DNA of 64,000 nucleotides, from assembly GCA_009733575.1 (NCBI GenBank), contig ML769657.1, forward strand, positions 1-64,000. Direction: 5' to 3'. This document shows, piece after piece, positions 11,924 to 23,270 of the stretch; position 1 is the first letter of the stretch, and each line of letters begins with the position of its first letter. The notes below the pieces were generated by a model, which did no database searches, had not been told where the DNA came from, and saw only the letters and a list, made by a program, of their open reading frames with translations. This DNA is from Gymnopus androsaceus JB14 (lineage: Eukaryota > Basidiomycota > Agaricomycetes > Agaricales > Omphalotaceae). The position numbers were made by a program, and so were the translations under genes.

Positions 11924-12544
11924 CGGTGGGGGTAAGAGTGAAGAATGGTAATCGAAAACCTACTACTGTAAAAGATGTGAGTGTGTTCTGCACTGAAAAG
12001 ATAGACTAGGACAAAGAGGAAGACTTGCACAGAAGCAATGCTGACTAGCTTCAACGAGCAGGAAAGATTAACGACAGGAGCGGTTAGAAAGAATGGGATC
12101 CTTCCTATCCTTGAACTATAAATCCAATTGACCGTTGTGGGATATGGCAGAACAGTCAGGCTCAGCAGAAACCATGGAACGCCCGAGTCATGCAGTAAAA
12201 TCAAAGACAGCGCTGACTCTCCGTGGACTCGCTTGCTGGATAATCGAGATTGTCACCTCAAAGAGAACCTTCGAAAACGCCTTCCATGATGTTGGAAGGT
12301 TGATGGACAGCCTGATTAGGTATAGTGTGTGTGCTCCATGGTCGTCCGCTGACGCAGTAAGAAAGAAGAAAGATGGACGAGTAATAAGCGTTCCAAAAGC
12401 TTCAAAAAGGTCTGCCCGATGGTCCTAATTCATACAAAGAAATCTGAAAATGACGGTGATCAATTTGTAAACGCGTCGTGTTGCCCAATGAAGCACATAC
12501 ACCGTAAGATACATCTCACTCTTATACTATCTTGGTGATGATGG

Positions 12545-12935
12545 TTACACTTCTACAATCATCATCCTCGGAATCCGCACCGAGTGGTTCAATCACCTCT
12601 TCCTCCTCCTCCGTTTCCGTTACTTCATCGGCAGACGAAATGCCCAACTGTTTTTGCGCCAATGTACCAAGATCTTGGTCACTCCCGGGAAACCCTAGCC
12701 CTGGATTAACCTCGTGTCCGGAGGGAGAGAATCGGTAGGAAAGTGCGTCATATTCGTTTAAAGCTTCTGAAACCGAAAGTTCTTCACTTTTAATCAGTTG
12801 AACGAGGCGTTTAATGCTGATACGACAAGTCAGCCCAAAGTCGGGGAAAGGTATCCTTTATACACACACACGTAGACAGCCTCGGAGATACTTAATCTCC
12901 ACCCCATCGATGGCAGCAGTAGCAGGATAATGTCA
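12545..12935 (-). pseudogene. 3' fragment of HGH1 (segmental duplicate)
   Basis: Diverged copy of the last exon and part of the preceding intron of the HGH1 gene at 20966-22725. The acidic C-terminal tail, the SSADE and RLIQG-type segments and the CT/CA-repeat intron are recognisable on the minus strand. The frame shifts several times and the fragment stops about 390 bases in, so it cannot encode a working protein. Order and orientation relative to the secreted pseudogene match the intact locus. Confidence 0.75.
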
Positions 12936-13104
12936 TTATATGACGAGTTCAAGAAGATAAACGCGCACACATGATGTCAGTTTTTAGTATGCGTCATCCT
13001 CAGAGTCATACTTTCGTATTCGAGCCCAAGCCCTAGTGACCTCGTGAATTTGGCTTCTGGAATCGATCCTTCGGTGGAAGCAACGTGTTTCTAAAAACCA
13101 ATAA

Positions 13105-13265
13105 GACACGAAAAGGTTACAAAATTCTGCTCGGCAGAAAACACGACCTTGAAATATCATGTGACCGGGATAAACCATATAAGGCATATCCCCGGTCACA
13201 TGATACTTCAGGACAATTGAAAGGTTGCATTTCTGCCAGAATTTTGCAAGTTACCTTACCGTGTG
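13105..13265. mobile_element. Harbinger-type MITE with internal palindrome
   Basis: 161 bp. The ends gacacgaaaaggttac and cttaccgtgtg (reverse-complementing to cacacggtaag) are imperfect inverted repeats. Inner arms aaaattctg/agaattttg and a central stem tatcatgtgaccggg ... ccccggtcacatgata make the whole unit self-complementary. It is flanked by TAA on both sides (13102-13104 and 13266-13268). The neighbouring tandem copy of this promoter (ccaataatgcactcc near 13460) lacks the insert, which gives an empty-site comparison and supports a 3-bp TAA target duplication. Confidence 0.8.
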
Positions 13266-13508
13266 TGTAATGTACTCCAAACTCTTCGGAAACTGCCCCT
13301 AGGGATATGTTACTGTAAGCTCAATCTCCGCTTTTCACTCTGGCCTCCATCATCTTCTCCCGACTCATGCCTTCGTATCCTCCGTTCAAATGTATTGTTT
13401 TTGGACGCGTTCCTTTTAGTAATCGATCCTGTCAGTCAAAGCAACGTGTTTTAAAAACCAATAATGCACTCCAAACTTCTTGGTAGAAGCGCTAGCTAGA
13501 AACCGCAC

Positions 13509-13517
13509 TATATAAAA
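13509..13517 (+). promoter_or_regulatory. TATA box of the MFS gene
   Basis: tatataaaa, 61 bases upstream of the chosen ATG at 13578, within the copy of the duplicated promoter next to the gene. Confidence 0.6.
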
Positions 13518-13577
13518 CCGATATCCGCTTTTCGCCTTTTCATTTTGACCTCCAACATCAATATCTTCTCCAGACTC

Positions 13578-15565
13578 ATGCCTTCGTATCCTCAAAATCG
13601 AGCCCAAGCCCAGACCGCTGTTCATGACAACGTCGAAGATGTAGAAATGGACAACAGGAGCAAAAGTAAAAAAGGCGACGTTCGTATTCAAGAAAAGGAA
13701 GCTTCCTCGAACGAGAGCCCTGCGATGACCATAGCGGAGGTGCCAGACGGAGGCTTGAAGGCATGGCTTGTAGTGGCTGGGGTACGTCACGGTGTAGATT
13801 GCACTGCGCACGTTTTTTTGTTAATGATGCTCAATTATGCAGTCCATGTTTGCGATGATTTCGTCGTAAGTCGAAGCTTTACTTGACCCTCACTTCGACA
13901 TTCAAATTTTACCTCAAAGCTTTGGGTACATTTACTCATGGGGTGTACGTCGTATTAGCATGCATCGTATACGGATTTCAATAACTTTTTATTCAGGTTT
14001 TTCAATCTTACTATCAGCAAGTACTTCTCAAGGACAATAATGCCTCCGATATGTATGTATTCAGTGGCTCTCTGATAATGCCCCATCATCTGAATTTATA
14101 CTGCATTAGCGCTTGGATTGGTTCAATCCAGGTCATTACACTTCTCCGCGTCGCTGACTGATCTACACTTAACCATCGCACAGAATGCTTTAGGCATGAT
14201 GCCAACAGTTTTCGCTGGCCGTCTCCTGGATAAAGGCATTCTCAAGATACCGTTTTTCATCTCCAGTGTTATTCTCGTTGGTGCTACGGTGTTAGTTGGG
14301 CAATGTACAAAGTACTGGCACTTTTTGCTCTGTCAAGGAATCGTTTCCGGGGTGAATACTCACATCTGGTTATTACTCTCTGTCCTCATCATTTTTTGGT
14401 CCAGCTTGCTTCTGGTATGATTGTCGGACCCGCGATGAGCATTATTCCACATTGGTTCGAGCAAAAACGAGGCAAGGCAACGGCCTTCATGGCAGTTGGG
14501 TCTGCGCTCGGTGGAATCATCTTCCCTATCGCAGTGAGGAAGCTGATTCCGATAGTGGGGTTGGTCTATTCCTCTTACTATCGTTCAATTCCGTGCACGT
14601 CTCATTATCCCTTACATTTCACTGATTATGGATCTCAACCTTTTTCTCTCATCTGTACTGCAGATTTCCATGGACCATGCGCATTATTGCACTCATACTT
14701 CTTTGTTGTCTTGTCATACCGAACCTTACTCTCGCGACGCATCTCTCACCCAAGCCCCATTCCGGCCTATTTGACTTTGCATCGTTCAAAAAACCGCCCT
14801 TCGCTGCATATGGCTTGACTGTTCTCTTTGCGTTCATTGGAGTCGATACAGGTAAGTCTTGTTGAACTTCAGTTTGCTCAACGACTGCGACTGGTTTTTT
14901 CTTGTTCGTTTATCCATAACGCTGATGCTTATTTTACGTTTCAAGTGTTAACATACATCGATATCTCTGCCGTCTCAGCGGGGCTATCTTCGGACATGTC
15001 GTTTTACCTGGTATCCATTGCGAATGCGGGATCCGGGGTTGGGAGGTTTATTTCAGGGTTTCTGACTGATCGATACGGTATGTACTTTCTTCCATATTCT
15101 GCTCGCATCGCTTCACCTTGGTTGCAGGAGCAATCACCACTATGGTTCCAATGACAGTCTTTGCCAGTGTCATCACATATATATGGCCTTTTGCTAAATC
15201 AGAAGCAGGATTCGTGGTGATTGCTGCTCTGTATGGGTATGTCGCGCGACTATTCTCAATTAATATATTTGAGCTTAGGGGTTGTTTGCAGATTCCTCGG
15301 TGGGGCATACATCTCTGTATTCTCCGTCCCTGTGTTCATGCTCGACGACTCGGATACTGCGGACGTTGGACGTCGGGTGGGGATGTTTCTTTGCATTGCT
15401 TCATTGGGGGCGCTTTGTGGACCCCCGATTAGTGGAGCGATTAATAAGGCTAGCGGTGGGTTTGAAGACGTTGGGTTTTACGCTGGTACGATGACACTTG
15501 TGGCATCGCTGTTCATGGTCTTGACCAAGCGGCTTGTATTGGGTACGTGGTTGGGGAAGTATTGA
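13578..15565 (+). CDS. MFS transporter, monocarboxylate-permease-like
   Basis: About nine exons splice cleanly. The cytosolic N-terminus is MPSYPQNRAQAQT; TM1 begins after VPDGGLKAWLVVAG. Later landmarks are SWGVFQSYYQQVLL, AWIGSIQNALGMMPTVFAGR, the motif-A-like GRLLDKG, HWFEQKRGKATAFMAVGS, VSAGLSSDMSFYL and GRFISGFLTDRYG, ending VLGTWLGKY. This is the fungal MCT branch of the major facilitator superfamily (12 TM; carboxylate, riboflavin or other small-molecule transport, substrate not readable). The start was chosen as the first ATG (13578) 61 bases downstream of a TATA box. The two GR..D.G-type loops between TM2/3 and TM8/9 are both intact. Confidence 0.85.
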
Positions 15566-16405
15566 TTTTTTCAACGTATCTATCTGGCGAGCGTGTCTAG
15601 ACATGTGTTGTATATACACTTATGTAAATAGTTTCATTTCACTCACTTTTTTTAAAAATGCCCGCACCACGTACCCCAGTTAAACGCCAGAAGCAGACCG
15701 CTGCACCAAGTCCCACTTATGGTTCTGATTCTGGCACGCCCAAACGAGGTCCTAAGGAAAACCTCTGGGGGGAGTGGAAGACGGTAGCGACAGAGCCTTT
15801 AAAGAAACCTTGACCAAAAGATTCCAAGTTCTGATAAATGCCCATGCGTTTACAATACTTTACTTACGACAAAATCCCAGACCATAACCCAGGAGAACGG
15901 TATGATATCATTAGTCAAGTACATTTTCTGTCGCTGAAGCCTTGTCAGCTATGAAGCAGTATACGCTCTACCCCAGGCTCAGGATTTTCCAAAAGGAAAC
16001 ACGGGAAAATACCAGGATTGCACTAGTAAGTGTTTTCTTACTGCCTTATACTGTATTGAATCTCAAGTGTCGTTACTAGCTCCAAGGATTACCAGGGCGA
16101 AAGCGTCCAGTGCGTAGTGCGATTTTTGCCTGGATCCATCTAAGCTTTAGAACGAAAGGAGCGAGAGGATAAGCGGATGGAAGCAATACAAGAAGGTTTG
16201 GAAGCATGCCTTGACTATTTCCATTTCCTGCCAAGCTACGACGATGTACCACCAGATTCCTTTTTCCTCAGAGAAGAGTGTTGTACCAGAAAACTTTGCA
16301 TATCATTCAAATATCATCCAGGACGGCGCATCACAGAACTCGAAGCGTGGGTGTTTGACCATTCTAATTGCTTTCCTGCTTTCTAGTACTTACTTGATTC
16401 ATCAG
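15566..16405. other. gene-poor; possible broken ORF
   Basis: An ATG at 15658 opens a basic 51-codon frame (MPAPRTPVKRQKQTAA ... ATEPLKKP) and a second open frame lies at 16177-16386 (MEAIQEGLEACLDYFHFLP). They could be exons of one unknown gene but no splice pattern joins them convincingly. I do not recognise either. Confidence 0.3.
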
Positions 16406-17053
16406 TCACACCGCCAATGATTATACTTCAGTCAGGCTGAAGTAGTTTGGGAAATGAATTATTTCAGTACATAAGATAAATGTACTTTTTCATACAAGTA
16501 GATAAAATAAATATTTCAATGAACTTACGAAGGAATTACATCCAGACCCTCTGAATTTTAAATTTTAATCAGACATCTGAAAGAACACTTTTCAATTGAG
16601 CTCTGAAAGTGATAGTTTTGATGCAGACTGAATACTTTTATTTCACAATAAGTGTGAAAATAACTATTTCGAAGAACCTTTTCAACTGGTTCCCGAAAGA
16701 CAATACTTCGATTCTCGGGCCGGACCGGGCCGCCGCCAAACCGCACAGCGAAAGGCAATCTTTCAGTGAAGGATTGAATTGTTTTTCGAAACAATTACTT
16801 TTACTCTTATTGTGAAAGCAGGGCTTTCAAGTCCTCATTGAAACTATTGTTCTCTGAGTCCAATTGAAAGCTTTCCTTTTGTACATCTGTATAAGGTTCT
16901 AAATTCAGAATGTCGGAATTTAATTTATTCTCTAATCTATTGAAATATACCTCTTCTGCATTTGTCTGAAAAAGTACGCTTCATATAGGGATTGAATTTA
17001 TTTATTTCCCATTATGCTTCAGCTTGACTGAAGCATAATTATTGGCGGTGTGA
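16406..17053. mobile_element. foldback/TIR element, non-coding
   Basis: About 648 bp. The left end tcacaccgccaatgattata and the right end (reverse complement tcacaccgccaataattat) match, and each continues into a short palindrome around cttcagtcaagctgaag, then gggaaat. The interior is AT-rich without a usable open frame. No clear target duplication could be seen, so the superfamily is open. Confidence 0.65.
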
Positions 17054-17490
17054 GTGGCTCAAACGCTATGATTTGCATGGTCTCAACACGGCCTCCGGTG
17101 TCCGAAGCTCTCGCTGATCACGATGGAGGAAACTTTCGCTAGCGGCTATGGTGGAGAGGTGGATATGTGCTGTTTTACATGCCGGAGTATAACCATCCAT
17201 ACGCTTTTGAGAAAGTATATTCTCGTGTTCGTCTACTTCATGTATTTCTTACCACCTCTATTGCCACTTATTATCGTTAAATACTAAGTAATACCCGTCT
17301 TCAGAGTTCTGAGTCAATCCTGCGGTCACATTTTGAAATATAAGCTTCGATAGATCCGGCTCAATTGATCGATAATCATGATTAGCTCAACGCTCTTATT
17401 TTAATTGACCGTCTAGAGTGACTCACTCTGACTCACTGACTACTCAACGCAATTTCCTGCAATACCTAGCACCTGTATACTCTTAAATCA

Positions 17491-17498
17491 TATAAATA
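17491..17498 (+). promoter_or_regulatory. TATA box of the epoxide hydrolase gene
   Basis: tataaata 46 bases upstream of the ATG at 17544. Confidence 0.6.
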
Positions 17499-17543
17499 CA
17501 GGTGTTGGCGTCAGTAGCCACTCATATTCTTCTCCCTATCACA

Positions 17544-19187
17544 ATGTCCTCTTTCAAAATATCTGTCTCTTCATCAGCTCTAACTGCTCTCAAATCGCGC
17601 CTTGAAGGCACGATCTTTCCCGATGAGCTAGATGGTGCCGGATGGGACTATGGCGTACCTCTCGCTGACATCAAGAGGCTCGTCACTCGATGGCGAGATG
17701 GGTTCGACTGGCGCAAGGAGGAAGAAAGGCTCAACACTGTGCTACCTCAATTTACTCGAGATATCGAAGTGGAGGGCTTCGGCATTTTGAATATACACTA
17801 TATCCACCAGAAGAGTGAGAAGGTAGATGGGATCCCATTGCTATTCGTTCATGGATGTGAGTGCCGAGATGATTGGTGCTTGAGTCGTCTCACTCATCTT
17901 CACTGCATTTAGGGCCAGGAAATTTCCTCGAAGTGTCCAAAATCATTCATTTATTGACCAAAGGAGAGGACTCTCAATTGCCCAATTCGACGTGGTGGCG
18001 ATTAGTCTTCCTGGTTATGGTTTCTCCCAAGGACCCAAGAAAAAGGGATTTTCACTCGTACAGTATGCGGAGGTAAGAAATAACCATTCGTTCGCGATCC
18101 ATCTGTTGATATTTCATCTAGGTCTCGCACAAATTAATGCTTAGCCTTGGTTATACGGAGTACGGTAGAGTGTATCTATCGCCAGCCATGGAAGACTTTG
18201 AAAGGTACTAAATATTCATCTATGCATCAGTAACTCAAGGAGGTGATTGGGGTTCTGCTGTAAGTTATGTTGACTCCCATTCAAATTCACTGCCAATCTG
18301 ATTCAATTCTGAATTGGAAGATTACTCGAGAGATAGCCAGTCGCTATGGCGGAGAACATGCCAAAGCTTGGCATACCAACTCACCCTTGTACGCTGTTCG
18401 TCCTGTTCATTGCACAACAGAGCATTAATAAGTATATGATATATTTACAGAACCGGACCCCCGCCCGACTTTCGACCCGAGCTCCTGCACTCCTTACGAA
18501 CTGGAAGGACTCTCGCGGATGGAAATTTCTTTCCAGAGTGGGTATTTCAAGCAACAGTCTACGAAGCCTCAGACTCTAGGTGAATCGGATTGTTTGGAAG
18601 TAGATCTCGTCAATTAATATCCCTGGACTGCCTTCCTACTAGGTTATAGCTTGGCAGATAGTCCTGTTGGATTGTTGGCTTGGATTTATGAAAAGCTTGT
18701 CGGGTGGTCTGATAGTTATCCTTGGACAGATGATGAAGGTATGTGTACACCTCAATGGTTCGACATGAAAACTCACTGGAAATGCTTCTCGCAGTACTCA
18801 CTTGGGTTTCAATCTACTGGTTCTCCCGAGCTGGTCCTACAGCCTCTCTTAGGATCTATTACGAAGTCATGAATTCTGGCCAAGGGTTCGATAGTCAGTC
18901 GACCGTTCCAAAGATTCCGATGGGATGCTCCTTGTTTCCCAAAGAGCTTGAATGGGATTCCAAAAAGGTATATACTCTATCGGATACAGTATACACATCT
19001 GCTAACACATCTACACAGCTGGTACCCCCGCATCGGAAATGTTGTCTTTGAAGCAGAGCATGATTCTGGTGGTCATTTTGCTGCATATGAGAAACCCGAG
19101 CTGCTTGTTGGAGATTTGCAGAAAATGTTTGGTAAGGGTGGTCCTGCGTTTGGTGTCGTTTCGGGACGGAATGGATATAGTAATTGA
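17544..19187 (+). CDS. epoxide hydrolase (EHN N-terminal, alpha/beta hydrolase)
   Basis: The N-terminal EHN segment ([33 protein letters not shown]) is followed by the oxyanion motif HGWPGNF, with the W codon split by an intron. Then SLPGYGFS, the nucleophile motif QGGDWGS (Asp), [32 protein letters not shown] with the proton-donor region, and the catalytic His in [13 protein letters not shown] near the C-terminus. Family role: hydration of epoxides to diols in detoxification or secondary metabolism. Two frame breaks, at CCC 17981-17983 and CCCCC 18458-18462, are each repaired by one extra C. The junction near 18965-19020 also leaves the frame unresolved. All catalytic motifs survive, so sequence indels are likelier than true decay. 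Confidence 0.8.
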
Positions 19188-19526
19188 GCTGGGACTTACC
19201 ATTACGACGGCCTCAATCACGGTATTGTAATTTACTTCATATTTTCTCAATCACAATAATGCGATTCTTCGCGCTCACACTTGCTCATGACCATCGCCAT
19301 CCTGTCGCACCAGTACTCAGCCTCATCTTAAAACATTTGCATGACGGCTCTCCTTCTGACTTGTCTGGTATGTTGGGACTGATCCTGTCTCTTGAAGCTA
19401 GCTTCATCCGGAATTTCCATTACATTTAAAGAAGTTGAAGTTCGAACACCTTCATACTAAAAGGAGGGCTATCAAGCAGTACTGTAAGTCCATGTCTTTG
19501 GTTGTAATGTGTCGACAAATTCAGAT
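19188..19526. other. intergenic, no gene recognised
   Basis: Convergent 3' flanks of the epoxide hydrolase and the secreted gene; nothing further seen. Confidence 0.4.
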
Positions 19527-20300
19527 TCAATTGAAATCCCGGCGAGCATTGAAGTTTCTGTTCAAAAAGAGAAAGAGTTAATGCATAAGCGAGAGCTGGC
19601 AGAAGCCAAAGCTGGCGTACCGTAAAGCACGAATCTTGAGAAGAGTAGTACCTGTGGAATTAGCAGTGGCACTGGCTATACTCGATGCACTAGCTGCACT
19701 CGAAGTAGTAACACTAGCATTCGCAGCGGCAGTACTGGCTATAATCGATGCACTAGTTGTAGCAGCAGCGGTGGCACTGGCTGTACTCGATACACTCGAG
19801 GTCGTAGCAGTAGCTGCACTAGTCTCAGTATCGGTATCAGAAGCGGAGTTCGTTCCTCCGGAGACACAACTAGAAGAGATGTTATGAACAACGACCCCAT
19901 ACTAACATATGAATCTCACTGACCTGGCGAAAGCAGTCTGACAAGTATAATCCCCAATACTTCCATCCGCGACGTAAGCCTCGTTACAAGCCGTCCACGC
20001 GGCATCACAGGTATCCGATAACGAGGTCGCCGAGCTCGTGTCTCCCGATCCAGTCGAGTTGGTGGCAGCTGTTCCAGCGTCTGAATCGCCAGAGGTGGAT
20101 GCAGTAGTATTGGCAGAAGTCGCATTGGTAGCGTTCGTCACTTGACGAAGCTGTAAAAAAAAACATCCCGTCAAATGAGTCAAATTACAAGAAGGGAAAC
20201 GCGAACATACCACCAATGAAGCATCGTTAAGACGAGGAGCAGCCAAGACCGAGCCAGCTAGGCAGGCAAAAAGGGGAAGGATAGCGTACTTGAAGAACAT
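19527..20300 (-). CDS. secreted Ser/Thr/Ala-rich protein (paralogue 2)
   Basis: Four exons (20211-20300, 19924-20150, 19621-19869, 19527-19557) total 597 bases, 198 residues, all in frame. The signal peptide is MFFKYAILPLFACLAGSVLA. The mature N-terminal part is rich in N-glycosylation sequons. A Cys block follows: CDAAWTACNEAYVADG, DYTCQTAFASC. Then a Ser/Thr/Ala-rich tail and the C-terminal motif LLKIRALRNFNARRDFN. Signal peptide, first intron position and C-terminal motif match the 507-residue protein at 6471-8166. Extracellular or wall-bound location is inferred; no enzymatic domain. The promoter region is shared with the decayed copy upstream of 11923. Confidence 0.75.
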
Positions 20301-20965
20301 GGTGGGGGTAGGAGTAAAGAATGGTAATTGAAAACTACTGCTGTAAAAGATTTGAATGTGCTCTGCACTGAGAAGATGGACGGGACAAAGAGGAAGTCTT
20401 GCACAGAAGTAATGCTGAGTAACTTCAACGAGCAGGAAAGATCAACGACAGGAGTGGTTAGTAGAAAGAATGGGATCCTCTCATCCATCCAAAGCCTTAA
20501 ATACCACATAGCCAGTGGAACGGCCGCCGAAATTGGAGTCGACGAAACTTCGCAATCCGGCAACAGTCACTACTTACCTTCGCAACGAGGGTTCATCGTT
20601 CATCGACATTGCTTTACTACTTGGAGTAGGGCGCAGCACGGTTATTTTGATTTGTGGTGGATACTGCGATATATTTGTCGTGCGTATCAAGTAGAATTAT
20701 TAATGTCTTCGAAACCGCAGTGGTTGCCTTAGCGCGCATGGAACCACTGTCAGATAAATTCACTCGACTGTGACGGCTGAACAGTTCACCCCATTTCCAA
20801 CACTTAGCAGAATCCATGGAAAGCCTGATTCACGCAGTAAAGCTAGTCCTACCTAATACAAAGAAATCTGAAATAACGATGATTAATTTGTAAACGCGTC
20901 GCACTGATCCCAGCGAAGGACATACAATTCAGCTCGCTTTGACACTAACTGCTTCGGTGATCGAT
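20301..20965. other. intergenic between secreted gene and HGH1
   Basis: Contains the promoter of the minus-strand secreted gene (TTTAAATA-like site near 20497-20505, about 200 bases upstream of its ATG). It is partly collinear with 11924-12544, the equivalent part of the duplicated segment. Confidence 0.5.
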
Positions 20966-22725
20966 TTACACTTCTACAATCTTATCATCATCATCATCAT
21001 CCTCAGATTCCGCCCCGAGTGGTTCAATCACCAGTTCCTCCTCCTCCTCCTCCGCTACTTCATCGGCAGACGAAATGCCCAGTTGTTTTTGCGCCAATGC
21101 GCTAAGATCTTGGCCACTCCCAGGAAACCCTAGTCCCTGGATTAACCTTGTTTCCGGAGGGAGAGAGTCGGTAGGAAGTGCGTCGTATTCCTCTTCTTCG
21201 TTTAACGCTTCTGAAGCCGGAGGTTCGTCACCTTGGATCAGTTGAACGAGGCGTTCAATGTGTTCAGAAATCTGATAGGGCAAAGTCAGCCACAATTTGG
21301 GGAAAGGTATCCTTTATACACACACACCTTTTCAACACTCTCCACTTCGTGTGCAGTCCGAAGAATCTCGTAGACACCGGTGCCTCTGAGATAATCTCTA
21401 CCCCATCGTGTATGGCAAAGCAGTAGCAGGATTTCTATCAAAATCAAGCGAATGGCTTCATCTGGTTCGCGAATTTTATCAGGAGGTAGGAATTGCAGGG
21501 TTTCAGGGAGTTTTTCCTGGACATCCAAATCCAGTTCTTCTGGTCCAGCGAGAGGCAGAAGAAGGTATGGAAGAGCACCGACACCGGGGGCTGTCGCCTT
21601 GGAAGGTGGTATGGATACGCTAGTGGCTTCAGGAGTAAGGAGGGCACGATGTGCGCGAGCGTTGAATGAAAAGTTTCTACAATGCTTCGAGTTGAGAAAA
21701 TGGCATAATTAAAGTTGAAAACCATACTTGATCGTAGAGGCAACGCCGCCTCGTCGTATGATGTTTTTGTGTTCGGTGAAGGAGATCACTTTGGCAATCG
21801 GAAATTCCACATTCCCTTCGGACTGTAGAAAGTTTGGGGGGCGGGGTGTCGAGAAAAAATCCCGTCCGGCCGAGGACTAAGAGACTAGATGAGTGGTACT
21901 GCTTGGATAAGAAGGAATCTACGTACTGACGCAAGATTCGCAAACACACTAGCCAAAAAATGCAAACTACCTTTGCGCGGCCTCTTCGAGAGATCATTAA
22001 TCTCCTCGACATTGGCACCTTGAACGAATGCATCTAAAAGGAGAGGAAGAGCAAGAACGTTTCGTTCTTCGCCTTGAGGATACGGTACGGGGTCAGGGCA
22101 AGTTCCACTTCTACATTCCGTTGCGTAGAAGCCGTTTGAAACTTTTGGAGAAGTAATGACCTTGACTTTCATCGCGATGACGATTGAACATGCGCCGGCT
22201 GAAGCAGTAAGGTTGGAAAGGAGCATTGAAGCCAGATCTGCCAATATGGATTGAGGATTCTTGAAAGAATGGATTAGGTACAATTGAAGAACGTCTAAAG
22301 CAACTTACGATTATATATGAAACAAGGAAGACAAGGAAAGGTGTTTCAGAGAGTGAGGATACAAGTAGAGGCGAGTCCGATAAGTTGACCAGGGCTTTGA
22401 AGGCATCATGAGCTACGGCCTCGACGATAATGAGACTTGGACATACTATATGGACATCCGACAACTCACTAACTGATCTCGGCATAGCAGCTTTAAATCT
22501 CGTACAACAGCATTTTCTTCAGCCTTTTTGAGGCCGTTGGATTGTGATGCAAAGAAGATGTTTCTGTGAGGAGCATCTTGAGGAGTTTGAGGTAGAAGAT
22601 TGGTAAGAGCAATCTGCCGGACTTGAGGGTTTTTATCCCGCAGAAAAGGTAAAAGCTGGAAATTTTGTGAGATGGGTTCAGATAAGCGACACCACGGAGC
22701 ACACCTCTTTTAGCTGAGCTTCCAT
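20966..22725 (-). CDS. HGH1: HGH1 homologue, eEF2 chaperone adaptor
   Basis: Starts MEAQLKE, then an intron, then LLPFLRDKNPQVRQIALTNL, an armadillo-like repeat start. It continues RDLKLLCRD, HDAFKALVNLSD, LADLASMLLSNLT, LHFLASVFANLA, SSAGRDFF, NVEFPIAKVISFTEHKN, RRGGVASTIK, the DUF383/DUF384-type core IRLILIEILLLLC, RDYLRGTGVYEIL and ERLVQLIQGDE, with an acidic C-terminal tail ending DDKIVEV. All introns are short and in frame. HGH1 proteins are armadillo-fold adaptors that help TRiC fold eEF2 in the cytosol. The acidic tail (poly-D/E) is coded by a simple repeat. A broken copy of the last exon lies at 12545-12935. Confidence 0.88.
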
Positions 22726-23270
22726 AGAGCAAACGGGTTGAAAGTAAAAGTAAAGGTCATCGAGAAAGATCGAAATTTACGATAAGTCTGCCGAGGCCGG
22801 CACATGAGCTGAGATAAGATACTGTATCTTAGACTTGTGCGCGCTTAACAACCGGTCCTCGAGGCTCTAAGGGTCGATACTTAACAACCTTTGTACGGCG
22901 GCCGCCTAGTACTCACCAGTGACAGAAGACGAACACCACCATTGAGCTTTGCCCTATACCCAGACACAATATTTTTACAAGAGTAGGGCTGGGACAGGTA
23001 CTCGGTCGCGTATTATCATCGTACCGACTCGTACGACCCCGCGATTTTGTTGGCACCGTTCTGTCTGGTGTAAGCTCAAATGACATATCGACGCCGAGTT
23101 CCGACCCTGGTTGCCGACGTTGTTCTCCAAGTCCATATTGGTTCTTCTTTTCTCTCGACAGATTGATTCTGAAGCTCCAATAGTAAACACATTAACCTCA
23201 TGACCTCCTGTAACGGATTGTTTCGACAAATTATAAATACTGCCATGACATTTCAACGCCGAGCGAACCA
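22726..23270. promoter_or_regulatory. divergent promoter region of HGH1 and P450
   Basis: Shared upstream region of the minus-strand HGH1 and the plus-strand P450. A TATA box tataaata at 23232-23239 sits 39 bases before the P450 ATG. No gene is visible inside. Confidence 0.55.
23232..23239 (+). promoter_or_regulatory. TATA box of P450 1
   Basis: tataaata 39 bases upstream of the ATG at 23271. Confidence 0.6.

Larger units (their letters stand above)
13005..13600 (+). repeat. tandem partial duplications of the MFS gene 5' end
   Basis: Three blocks share order. cgagcccaagccc occurs at about 13020 and 13600. aagcaacgtgttt plus aaaaaccaataa occurs at about 13080 and 13440. actccaaact, cgcttttc and gactcatgccttcgtatcct occur at about 13272-13385 and 13468-13593. 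The last block is the true start of the transporter gene; the earlier ones are decayed promoter and start-codon copies. Confidence 0.75.
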
